64,000 nt of DNA from Rhodalgimonas zhirmunskyi (GTDB taxonomy: Bacteria; Pseudomonadota; Alphaproteobacteria; Rhodobacterales; Rhodobacteraceae), in contig JANFFA010000001.1 in NCBI GenBank assembly GCA_030848925.1, positions 186,001-250,000 of the forward strand. The letters are read 5' to 3'. The notes under the pieces were generated by a model. That model saw only the letters and a list, made by a program, of their open reading frames with translations. It ran no database searches and was not told the DNA's origin. The translations under genes were made by a program, and so were the position numbers. Of the stretch, positions 35,396-43,330 are shown one piece after another (within the stretch, counting starts at the first letter, position 1; every line of letters begins with the position of its first letter).

Positions 35396-37288
35396 TCAGC
35401 CCAGTTTGCCGCCGTCGTTCCGGGTGATGGCGATGATGGCGGAGCGCGGCACGCTGTCGCCGCCGTCGGGCCAGTGGCTGTCGCCCTTGTCGCCGGGGTG
35501 CTGGATGCCGACGAACAGGGTGGCGCGGTCGGGCGACCAGCAGGCGCCGGTGACTTCGCAGTGATTGGGGCCGACGAGAAAGCGGCGAAGCTCGCCAGTT
35601 ACGGGATCGCCGGCGAGCATCTGGTTGTTGCCGTGGCCCGCGAAATCACCGGTGTTGGAGGTGTTGCCGTCGGTCTGGATCCAGAGCAGGCCGGTGCTGT
35701 CGAAGGCCAGCCCGTCGGGCGAGTTGAACATGATGTCGGGGGTGATGTTGTCGGAGCCTGCGTAGGCATCCGCGTGCACATTCGGGTTGCCCGCGAGCAG
35801 GTAGAGATCCCAGTTGAAGCCGGGGGCAGTGTGATCGCCATTGTCGGGGCGCCAGCGGACGATCTGGCCATAGGGGTTGGCCGTGCGCGGGTTGGGGCCG
35901 GTGGCCGGGGTGGCATCGCCGCCAGCGTTGGGTTTGAGGCCGCGGTTCTTGTTGTTGGTGAGGCAGCAGTAGACCTCGGGTGCGGTTGGATTGGCGGCGA
36001 CCCATTCGGGGCGGTCCATCGTGGTCGCGCCGACGGCGGAGGCGGCCTGCCGGGTGTGGATGTGGATTTCGCCGTTGTCCATGCCGGTGGTTTCGGGGGT
36101 GAGGGCGCGCCATGTGCCGGTGCCGTCGTCGTTGAATTCGGCGGCGTAGAGCGTGCCGTTGGTCATCAGGTCTTCGGGATCGGTATCGGGGGTGTAGCTG
36201 CCGTGCGAGACGTAGCGGTAGAGAAATTCGCCGCGCTCGTCATCGCCCATGTAGATCACCACGCGGCCATTGGCGGCGATGACGACTTCGGCGTTTTCAT
36301 GTTTGAAGCGGCCGAGGGCACTGCGTTTCTTGGGCGTGCTGGTGGGATCGGTGGGGTCGATTTCGACAACATAGCCCGCGCGGTTGGCCTCGTTCGGGTG
36401 TTGGGAGATGTCGAAGCGGCTGTCGATGCGCGCCCAGCCATAGCCCCAATCGCGGGCCGAAATTCCATAGCGCGCGAGTTCGGGAGTGACCGCATGGGCG
36501 GGGTCGGAGGCCGAGAAGTAGCCGTTGAAGTTTTCCTCGCAGGCAAGGTAGGTGCCCCATGGTGTGCGGCCCGAGCCGCAGTTGTTCCACGTGCCAAGGC
36601 AGGTGGTGCCTGTGGGATCGGCCTGCGTTTGCTGCAGGGGGTGGCCCGCGGCGGGGCCGGTGATCTGCATCTTTGTTTCCGGGGTGATGCGGCGGGTGAA
36701 GGGGCTGTCGAGCACCGGTGCCCAACCATCGTTGGTGCGGGCGAGTTCGAGGATGGTGACGCCGTGGGCGCGCATGCCCTTGAGCAGATCGTCCCGGGTC
36801 AGGTCGGAGGCGTCGGCGCGGTTGCCCCAGATGATCTTGCGGTTGGTGTACTCGCTGTTGACCGCGAGCAGCAGGTGATCGCCCTGCGCGTCGCTGTGGG
36901 TGAAAAGCTCCATCCCGTCGGTGTTGTCGCCAAAGGCGCGCGCCTGGGTGTCGGCGGTGCCACGGGTTTCTGGATCGAAGGGCGCGCCGTCGGACCAGAG
37001 CGGATCGCCCCAACGGATCACGACCTGTGCGCTGTAGCCCGGCGGGAGGGTGACGGTATCGTCGGTGTTGGCGGCAATATGGGCGAAGGGGAAGCGATTG
37101 GTCTCTGCGTGCGCCTTGAAGGGCAAGCTGGCGGCGAGCGTTGCCACGCCGCCGCTGGCGAGGACGCCGCCAAGAAAGCCGCGCCGCGTCAGGGCGCGCG
37201 TGACCACATCATCGAATTCGCAAGCCTCGGGGCGCGGCGAGACCGCTTCGTCGAAGGCATCGAAGCTGAGGTCGGGGCGGTCTTGCAT
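35396..37288 (-). CDS. phoX: PhoX family alkaline phosphatase (Tat-exported)
   Basis: A 630-residue exported calcium/iron-type phosphatase that releases phosphate from organic esters outside the cytoplasm. A twin-arginine signal lies near residues 33-58 (TRRGFLGGVLASG... ending KAHAE). The PhoX/DUF839 features include VNSEYTNRKIIWGN, DSPFTRRITPETKMQITGPA, GTWNNCGSGRTPWGTYLACEENFNGYF-like segments and NADFAGHGNNQM-type C-terminal blocks. The ATG ending at 37288 has a good CAGGAG ribosome site. A Pho-box-like site lies about 90 bp upstream, and the divergent ppx gene suggests a phosphate-response pair. Confidence 0.92.
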   Translation of the reverse strand: MQDRPDLSFDAFDEAVSPRPEACEFDDVVTRALTRRGFLGGVLASGGVATLAASLPFKAHAETNRFPFAHIAANTDDTVTLPPGYSAQVVIRWGDPLWSDGAPFDPETRGTADTQARAFGDNTDGMELFTHSDAQGDHLLLAVNSEYTNRKIIWGNRADASDLTRDDLLKGMRAHGVTILELARTNDGWAPVLDSPFTRRITPETKMQITGPAAGHPLQQTQADPTGTTCLGTWNNCGSGRTPWGTYLACEENFNGYFSASDPAHAVTPELARYGISARDWGYGWARIDSRFDISQHPNEANRAGYVVEIDPTDPTSTPKKRSALGRFKHENAEVVIAANGRVVIYMGDDERGEFLYRYVSHGSYTPDTDPEDLMTNGTLYAAEFNDDGTGTWRALTPETTGMDNGEIHIHTRQAASAVGATTMDRPEWVAANPTAPEVYCCLTNNKNRGLKPNAGGDATPATGPNPRTANPYGQIVRWRPDNGDHTAPGFNWDLYLLAGNPNVHADAYAGSDNITPDIMFNSPDGLAFDSTGLLWIQTDGNTSNTGDFAGHGNNQMLAGDPVTGELRRFLVGPNHCEVTGACWSPDRATLFVGIQHPGDKGDSHWPDGGDSVPRSAIIAITRNDGGKLG

Positions 37289-37376
37289 GGCGGGCTCCTG
37301 TTGCGGATCGGCGGGGTTTCGGGCGGGCGTGAGGGGCATGAATGGGCTGGCGCCGGACGGAATCTTGCAAACCATG

Positions 37377-37394
37377 GTAACGGAGTGATGACAG
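37377..37394 (-). promoter_or_regulatory. Candidate Pho box between phoX and ppx
   Basis: On the minus strand this reads CTGTCAT-CACT-CCGTTAC. The first repeat is a perfect CTGTNAT, and the second, at the required 11-bp period, matches imperfectly. It lies about midway between the two divergent start codons (about 90 bp from each). Confidence 0.5.
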
Positions 37395-37482
37395 AAAACC
37401 ACGGCGAGTTTGCTCTAAGACCTTGCGCAGGAAACCGCCGGGGCCTAGGTTCGAGGTAACTCGAAATGGAGGGCGTGACGTT

Positions 37483-38595
37483 ATGGCGCCCAAGCGTCCC
37501 GAAGGTGCGGGCGCGTTCCCGAAACCGGTCGAAAGCCCCGTGCCGAAGCCGCCTGATCCCGCGCAGCTTTATGCTGCGTTGGACCTTGGCACTAATAGTT
37601 GCCGCATGCTGATTGCCCAACCGAAGGGCAGCCAGTTTCATGTGGTGGACAGTTTTTCCAAGTCGGTGCAGCTGGGCGCAGGCCTTGAGCGCACCGGGAT
37701 GCTGAGTCGTGCCTCGATGGGGCGCACGATACAGGCGCTCAGGATCTGTCAGCAGAAAATCAAGCGACACAAGGTCAAGCGGATGCGGCTGGTGGCGACG
37801 GAAGCATGCCGCCGGGCCAAGAATGCCGATCAGTTCATCAAGCAGGTGCGCCGTGAGACCGGGTTGCAGCTTGAGATCATCCAGCCCGAGGAAGAGGCAC
37901 GGTTGGCGGTGATCTCCTGTGCGCCTTTGGTGTCGACCAAGACCGAGCAATTGCTCGTCGTGGATATCGGCGGCGGCTCGACCGAGCTTGTCTGGATCGA
38001 CCTGACTGCCGTGCCTGCCCGTGAGCGGCCGCGCGCGATCATGCGGCTGCATGCCGGGTTTCACGGCGTGGAAAGCCCGTTCGTGGCGGCCAAGGTGGTG
38101 GATTGGATCAGCGTGCCGCTGGGCGTGGCGACGCTGCGCGACCAGTTTCGCGATGTCGAAGACGATGCGGCGCGGTTCGCGCTGATGAGTTGGTATTTCG
38201 AAGAGAACTTGGCCGAGTTTTCGCCCTATCAGGACGAGCAGGCGCGCGCGGGGTTCCAGATCGTGGGCACCAGCGGCACGGTGACGACGGTGGCGGCCTC
38301 ACACCTTGGGTTGAAGCGCTATGACCGGACCAAGGTGGACGGGTTGCGGATGTCGAGCGACGAGATCGACAAGGTGATTTCGGGTTACCTGCGTCTTGGC
38401 CCCGTGGGGCGGCGGCGCGACCCGCGCATCGGGCAGGACCGGCAGGCGCTGATCATGAGTGGATCGGCCATTTTGCAGGCCTTGCTGCGGGTCTGGCCCA
38501 CAGATCGGCTTTCGGTGGCGGATCGGGGCCTGCGCGAAGGGTTGCTTTATGCGCAGATGAGTGCCGACGGGGTGTTGGAAGACGGGCTGTTCTGA
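37483..38595 (+). CDS. ppx: Exopolyphosphatase / pppGpp phosphohydrolase family protein
   Basis: A 370-residue ASKHA-fold phosphatase of the Ppx/GppA family. It has the N-terminal ALDLGTNSCRMLIA loop, RLVATEACRRAKN, the catalytic-Glu region QPEEEARLAV, VVDIGGGSTELVW and GTSGTVTTVAA. It would degrade polyphosphate and/or pppGpp. There is no C-terminal HD domain, so it is the short form. I use the ATG at 37483; an in-frame ATG at 37423 precedes it. The first ~28 residues are Pro-rich and likely disordered. Confidence 0.9.
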   Translation: MAPKRPEGAGAFPKPVESPVPKPPDPAQLYAALDLGTNSCRMLIAQPKGSQFHVVDSFSKSVQLGAGLERTGMLSRASMGRTIQALRICQQKIKRHKVKRMRLVATEACRRAKNADQFIKQVRRETGLQLEIIQPEEEARLAVISCAPLVSTKTEQLLVVDIGGGSTELVWIDLTAVPARERPRAIMRLHAGFHGVESPFVAAKVVDWISVPLGVATLRDQFRDVEDDAARFALMSWYFEENLAEFSPYQDEQARAGFQIVGTSGTVTTVAASHLGLKRYDRTKVDGLRMSSDEIDKVISGYLRLGPVGRRRDPRIGQDRQALIMSGSAILQALLRVWPTDRLSVADRGLREGLLYAQMSADGVLEDGLF

Positions 38596-38607
38596 GCCGG
38601 TTTCCTG

Positions 38608-39576
38608 TCAGTAATTCACCGTGACCACCACGTTATCGGTATAGGTGCCGATGCGGGTGTCCTGCCCCTGATGAATGCGGCCATAGACGGTGAAGCGCTG
38701 GGTATTGCCATCGCCCGTGGCACTGGCGCGGCTGCCGGCGGTATCGCCCCAGGGCAGGCTATAGCCCGCGTCGCGATAGAGCCCGTAAGAGAGCAGCGAT
38801 CCGCCGTTGCGCATCTGGCGTTGGGTCGGGCCGCTGACAGCAGGACCCTGACCCATGCCGAGCGAGACGGAATAGCCGGTACCCTCGGTGCAGCGCACGT
38901 CGATCGCGCCGGTGCCGTCGACCGGGCCGAGGCCAAGGCCGCGAATACGCCCGAAATCGAGCGATCCGACGCTGAGTTCGCAACTTGGGACGATCTCGGC
39001 AGAGACGCGGAAATCGGGCACGGCGCGGGTGGTGCCGAGCAGGTCGCAGGACAGGACGCCGGTGCTGATCGAAATGTCGGCGGTGCCGGAAAACAGGCTT
39101 TCGTAAGTGCCGGTGGGTGCGCCGGGGGACGCGCCGAGCACCTCGCCATAGATCGGGATCGAAACCTGCCCCTGACCCAGCAGCAGCGGCACCGTCAGAT
39201 AAGCGGTGTTGAGCGTGCCATAGCCCGCGCCGAAACCGCCGCGACGAAGCTGGTAGGCCACGACGCCGCCCGCGCCGTTGCGCAGGTAGCGCGGCGCGTT
39301 CCCGGCGGCCGCGCCGCCATCGCCCGGCCCGAAGCGTACGCAAACTCCCACAAGCACATCGACGAGCGAAGACGAGCAGGTGATGGTGAGCGTGCCGGAA
39401 CTGCGGTTGGTGCTTCCGGCGCGCAGGGCGACGGGACCGAAGGCGATGTCGCTCATGCTGGCCTCGCAGGTGGCGGCCTGTGCCGGGGTGGGCGCGAGGG
39501 TGGCCATCAGCGCAAGCGTGAGGCCGGCGAGCAAAAAGCGCAGGCGGGCAAAGAATGCGGCGGGGATCACTGGCAT
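38608..39576 (-). CDS. Spore coat U domain protein, two domains (probable pilus tip subunit)
   Basis: A 322-residue secreted protein. The signal peptide (about 1-34) ends TPAQAATC. Two spore-coat-U (SCPU) domains follow: about 36-175 and about 185-322, each with a Cys-containing start (ATCEASMSDIAFGPV, PSCELSVGSLDFG) and a donor-strand-like TYTDNVVVTVNY end. In CsuA/B-type archaic pili the last gene encodes a two-domain tip adhesin, which fits the position after the usher. It overlaps the usher by 10 bp. Confidence 0.85.
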   Translation of the reverse strand: MPVIPAAFFARLRFLLAGLTLALMATLAPTPAQAATCEASMSDIAFGPVALRAGSTNRSSGTLTITCSSSLVDVLVGVCVRFGPGDGGAAAGNAPRYLRNGAGGVVAYQLRRGGFGAGYGTLNTAYLTVPLLLGQGQVSIPIYGEVLGASPGAPTGTYESLFSGTADISISTGVLSCDLLGTTRAVPDFRVSAEIVPSCELSVGSLDFGRIRGLGLGPVDGTGAIDVRCTEGTGYSVSLGMGQGPAVSGPTQRQMRNGGSLLSYGLYRDAGYSLPWGDTAGSRASATGDGNTQRFTVYGRIHQGQDTRIGTYTDNVVVTVNY

Positions 39577-42011
39577 GTTACGGGTCCGATCCTGTCTTGC
39601 ACGGCGCTGCTTTTGGCATAGGCGAAGCGGGCGGTGCAGCGGCCCGAGGGCAGGGTGACGGTGAGGGTGGTCTGGGCGGTCGGATGCTCGATCCAGGTTT
39701 CGCCGTCATAGCCGACGATGGCTTCTTCGCCCTGATCGCTGCGCACCGCGCTGGCGGGCGGCAGGGGGCGGCCCTGCGGATCGTGCAGCACGACCAGAAC
39801 GCCGCCGCCTTCGTTGCCCCCGAAGCTGAGGTATTGTCCGGCGCCGCGCGAAGGCACGAGATCGACCGCCGAGATGCCGAGCGTGGCCTTTTCGGGCAGG
39901 TCGCGCACGTTGACCGACACCCGGTTGGAGCGATAGGCGTTGAGCCCGGTCACAAGGACGCGGCCATTGCGATTGGTGCGCGCGACGGGGCGGTTGTCGA
40001 CATAGACCGGAACGTCGGAGACGCCCAGATCGACCATGGCGAAGCCATCGTTGATCGGGGTGCCGAGCGCCACGCCGCCGCTGGTTGCCGCCACCGCGCC
40101 GTCAAGCTGGACCCGGGCGAAGCGGGAGATTCCATCGGTCTGCACCTCGCCCGACCATTCGCCGTAGCGCGCGCGATAATCGCCCTTGAGACGGAGCGGC
40201 ACGCGCCCGTCACGTTGACCGGCCTGCACCTGATAGCCCCAGGCCTGAACGCCTTCGCCCATGGTGCGGCTGATCGAGGTGTCCTGCACCATGCGGCCCT
40301 TGCTGTCGGTATAGGTGCTGGCCTGTGCGTAGGTGCGCTTGCCCAGCCGCCACGAGAGGCCGACGGACAGGCGCAGGTCTTCGTCCTCGAAATTCCACGC
40401 GCCGTTCATCGAAAGTGAGCCGCGCCCGCCTGCCACCGACGCGCCATAGGAGGCCGAGGCGAGGCGGTCACGCGAATTGGCGCGCTCGGCACGGATGTAG
40501 GAAAGGCCGAGCTTGCGGTTGTCTTTGCCCAAGGGGATGGCGAGCGAGACCACGTCCTGCGCCAGCGCGGTTTCGAGCAGCGAGCCGGTCGAGGTGATCG
40601 CGCCCGCGCCGAGGTAATCGAGGCCGGTGACATAGGCCAGATCGGTGAAGCCCGCGCTGCTGCGGCTGGAGCTGGCTTGAAGTTCCATCCGCCCGATTTG
40701 GGTCGAGAGGCCGAGATGGGCGGTCTGTCCCTGCTGGCCGCGATAGTCGCTTTGCGCCGCCGAGAGCGAAAGTTCACCCAAGGCAAACGGCACCATCGAC
40801 ACGCCGCCGCCCCAGAGGTGGAAACCATCGGTTCCGGCGGCGTGGCCTTCGAGGGTGATGCGGCGGGTGAGGCCATAGCGCAGCGTGGCGCTGTAGCTGG
40901 TGTTGTTGCTGTAGTCGTTGCTTCTGATCGCGTAGGCCTGACGCGGCTGGCCGATGCCGAGGCTGTAATCGGCCATGCCTTTCTTGAGCAGGTCGGCGCT
41001 GGCGAAGAAGGACACGTTCTGACGCTGGATCTGGCCATCGAGGCCGCGCACGACGATCTGGGCATCGCCGCCGCCGGTTACGGGGATGTCCTCAAGCTGG
41101 AACGGGCCGGGATCGACGTTGGTGGAATAGACGCGGTTGTTTTCGATGAAGACATCGACGGTCGAAGGCACGGCGGCGGCACCGGAATAGGCCAGCCGCT
41201 GGTCGGTCACGAGATCGCTGCGCAGGCTGAAATCACGGCGCAGCTGCACCCCGCCCATGCGGATCGGGCGCGCCCAAGACGGGCCGGCGGTGGTGAAATC
41301 GCCCAGTGTCAGCTTGAGCGCCTTGCCGGGCATGTTGATGGTGACGGCGGTATCAAGGCGCAGGCCGCGCGACGGCCCGGTGCCTTGCAGCGGTTTGGAG
41401 AAGAACGCGGTGGATCCGAGCGTGCCGAACGGCGCGAAGACCCAGCCATCAAGGCTGGCCGAAAGCTGTCCGCCGCCGGTGCCGAGGCCATGTTGACCCA
41501 CCAGCGAATAGTTGAGCACGCCGCCATAGGCGCGGTCGGGGGCCTCGAACTCTTGCAGGTAGGCGGCCGAGATGACCTCGGGGCGCAGGGCGGATTGCGG
41601 CACGGTGATCGCCACGCTTTGCGCGGTGGCGTCGTAGTCGTATTTCAGCCCGTCGATCGCGGCGAGGGGCACGGACTTGGACAGGCCAAGCGGCGAGCGC
41701 AGACCGATCTGTTTCAACTCGTCACGGGTGCTGCGCATGGCGCTGCCGTCGAATTGCGCCTCGAAGCTGGCGACGAGGCCCGTGGGCTTGCCGTTCAAGA
41801 CCACTTCGAGGACGAGCGGCACGAGCTCTTCGTCCGCGCCGCTGACATTGGCGGTGATGTCGAGCGTGTTCTGGCTAACGCCATCGACTGCGGTCGCGAG
41901 GACTGCAGTGGCTGGCGCGGGGCTGGTGCCCTCGGGGAAGCCCGGGGAGGGCTGCACGACAAGGGCCGCAGCGGTCAGAAGACGCGCAGGTATCTGGATG
42001 AACTTGTGCAT
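39567..42011 (-). CDS. Outer-membrane usher of an archaic (SCPU-type) chaperone-usher pilus
   Basis: An 814-residue usher that forms the outer-membrane pore through which chaperone-subunit complexes are assembled. It has a signal peptide (about 1-25), an N-terminal periplasmic domain with LVPLVLEVVLNGKPTG, then a long beta-barrel. The plug-region signature is ENNRVYSTNVDPGPFQLEDIP. C-terminal Ig-like domains end with SGRCTARFAYAKSS. Length and order fit CsuD-like ushers. It sits between the chaperone and the tip subunit. Confidence 0.92.
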   Translation of the reverse strand: MHKFIQIPARLLTAAALVVQPSPGFPEGTSPAPATAVLATAVDGVSQNTLDITANVSGADEELVPLVLEVVLNGKPTGLVASFEAQFDGSAMRSTRDELKQIGLRSPLGLSKSVPLAAIDGLKYDYDATAQSVAITVPQSALRPEVISAAYLQEFEAPDRAYGGVLNYSLVGQHGLGTGGGQLSASLDGWVFAPFGTLGSTAFFSKPLQGTGPSRGLRLDTAVTINMPGKALKLTLGDFTTAGPSWARPIRMGGVQLRRDFSLRSDLVTDQRLAYSGAAAVPSTVDVFIENNRVYSTNVDPGPFQLEDIPVTGGGDAQIVVRGLDGQIQRQNVSFFASADLLKKGMADYSLGIGQPRQAYAIRSNDYSNNTSYSATLRYGLTRRITLEGHAAGTDGFHLWGGGVSMVPFALGELSLSAAQSDYRGQQGQTAHLGLSTQIGRMELQASSSRSSAGFTDLAYVTGLDYLGAGAITSTGSLLETALAQDVVSLAIPLGKDNRKLGLSYIRAERANSRDRLASASYGASVAGGRGSLSMNGAWNFEDEDLRLSVGLSWRLGKRTYAQASTYTDSKGRMVQDTSISRTMGEGVQAWGYQVQAGQRDGRVPLRLKGDYRARYGEWSGEVQTDGISRFARVQLDGAVAATSGGVALGTPINDGFAMVDLGVSDVPVYVDNRPVARTNRNGRVLVTGLNAYRSNRVSVNVRDLPEKATLGISAVDLVPSRGAGQYLSFGGNEGGGVLVVLHDPQGRPLPPASAVRSDQGEEAIVGYDGETWIEHPTAQTTLTVTLPSGRCTARFAYAKSSAVQDRIGPVTCQ

Positions 42012-42068
42012 GGTCGAGCCGCGCGCCGAGGGCGGAATTATCCCCGGCGCGCAGATCCCGATTTCAGA

Positions 42069-42509
42069 TCACGAGGTAAAGCACAGCGGCACCGAATGGC
42101 GCACCTGAAGCTTCACCGCTTGACCCGACTGTTCCTTGCCCGGCAACCGGTCGACCAGAACGCGGTAGCATTCCTTGCCGCGCACGGCGCGCTTCTTGGT
42201 GCGCAGCACGCGCACCGTCAGTTCCTGCCGGGGACGCAGGTTGGCCATGGGGGGCGAGACCACCACATCGCGCGTGGGCGAGATGTTGTCGGGGTCACGC
42301 CCGTCCCATTTGACGACGCGCAGTTGCACGACCGAGGCCTGCTTGCCACCCGCCTTGACGGTGAGCGTGGTTTGCTGGCCCTTGTTCGGCACGTTGAGCC
42401 GGGTGGGGGACACCGCCACGCTTTCGGCGCTGACCTCCATCGGGGCGAGGATCAGGCCAGCGGCCAGAACGGTGCAGGCGGTGGTTTTCTTGAGTGTGTG
42501 CTTGATCAT
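42069..42509 (-). CDS. Pilus periplasmic chaperone with only the first Ig domain
   Basis: A 146-residue exported protein. The signal peptide (1-28) ends PMEVSAES. One PapD-like N-terminal domain follows: VAVSPTRLNVPNKGQQTTLTV, the edge-strand region with PPMANLRPRQELTVRVLR, and the domain-1 end RHSVPLCF, after which it stops. Family members normally have about 230-280 residues and a second Ig domain. Only 57 bp separate its stop from the usher start, so the second domain is absent, not merely shifted out of frame. It would cap pilin subunits in the periplasm. Confidence 0.8.
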   Translation of the reverse strand: MIKHTLKKTTACTVLAAGLILAPMEVSAESVAVSPTRLNVPNKGQQTTLTVKAGGKQASVVQLRVVKWDGRDPDNISPTRDVVVSPPMANLRPRQELTVRVLRTKKRAVRGKECYRVLVDRLPGKEQSGQAVKLQVRHSVPLCFTS

Positions 42510-42550
42510 TTTCTTTGCCTCTTTGTTAACTGCTCTGGTGGTGGGCGTGA

Positions 42551-43042
42551 TCAGTAGCTGAGTGTGACCAGCAGCGTATCGCTATAGGCCCCGGCGTTAT
42601 AGCTTCCGGCCGGGATTTGACCGTAGACGGGAAGCACTGTGGGGACTGCGGCGGTGATGCCTTCGTCATAGAGCGTGCCATCAATAGCGATCTCGCTTGC
42701 GTGGCCGCTGTCGGAATAGATCGAGTAGGGCAGGAAATCACCGGCTGTGGATTTCATTTGACGGGTCCCGCCCGACGCGTTGTCACCGGCCCCGATCTTT
42801 ACATCGACGCTGGCGCGCGAGGCTGTGCAGGTCACGGTGACAAGGCCCGGCGTGACCTGGTTCGAGGTCGTGGTGGTGTTGATCGTGGCGAACGACAGCG
42901 CGGTGCCGGTGGCAAGGATGCAGGTATCGGCCACAACGGCGAGAACGCCAAGGTTACCAGTTTCTTCTGCGGCCTGCGCAGAGGAACCTGCGGCAAGGGC
43001 CAGCGCGAGCGCACCGGCGAGAGGTTTGAAGTGAGTCAACAT
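42551..43042 (-). CDS. Spore coat U domain pilin, major subunit
   Basis: A 163-residue secreted subunit. The signal peptide (about 1-24) ends GSSAQAAE, then one SCPU domain contains CILATGTALSFATI, VTVTCTASRASVDVKIG, YSIYSDSG and the C-terminal AYSDTLLVTLSY. As the first gene and short single-domain form it is the likely shaft subunit. I start at the ATG ending at 43042, which has a GAAGGA ribosome site. An in-frame start 33 bp upstream is weaker. Confidence 0.85.
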   Translation of the reverse strand: MLTHFKPLAGALALALAAGSSAQAAEETGNLGVLAVVADTCILATGTALSFATINTTTTSNQVTPGLVTVTCTASRASVDVKIGAGDNASGGTRQMKSTAGDFLPYSIYSDSGHASEIAIDGTLYDEGITAAVPTVLPVYGQIPAGSYNAGAYSDTLLVTLSY

Positions 43043-43131
43043 CGTAACAATTCCTTCGTTAAGGTCCGGGTCCACGCGGACTCCGGGCGTTTTGCGACAT
43101 CGTCAACTCTTCCAAGAAAATTGGGCTCAAA

Positions 43132-43160
43132 TGTGAACGATCCGAGAAGATTTTTGTCAA
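43132..43160 (-). promoter_or_regulatory. Candidate promoter of the pilus operon
   Basis: On the minus strand TTGACA (43155-43160) and TTCACA (43132-43137) are separated by 17 bp, in an AT-rich stretch 90 bp before the pilin start. The -35 is perfect and the -10 weak, which would fit an activator-dependent promoter. Confidence 0.35.
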
Positions 43161-43214
43161 ATACACCTTTAAACGGATGGTACATATGACACGCCGGATT
43201 GCCCGATTGACTTT

Positions 43215-43229
43215 GTAAATATGGCTTAA
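43215..43229. promoter_or_regulatory. CtrA-like box upstream of the pilus operon
   Basis: GTAA-ATATGGC-TTAA matches TTAA-N7-TTAA at 7 of 8 positions. It lies about 55 bp upstream of the candidate -35 element of the pilin gene, a typical activator position. Confidence 0.35.
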
Positions 43230-43330
43230 CGCTTGCGAGCAGACTTGGGGGATTTGGGGCAAATTCGTGGCAAAATGCCCGAACCGGCCATGTTATGCCC
43301 CAAGTCTGTGCAATCGGAGGGGAGCCCTTT

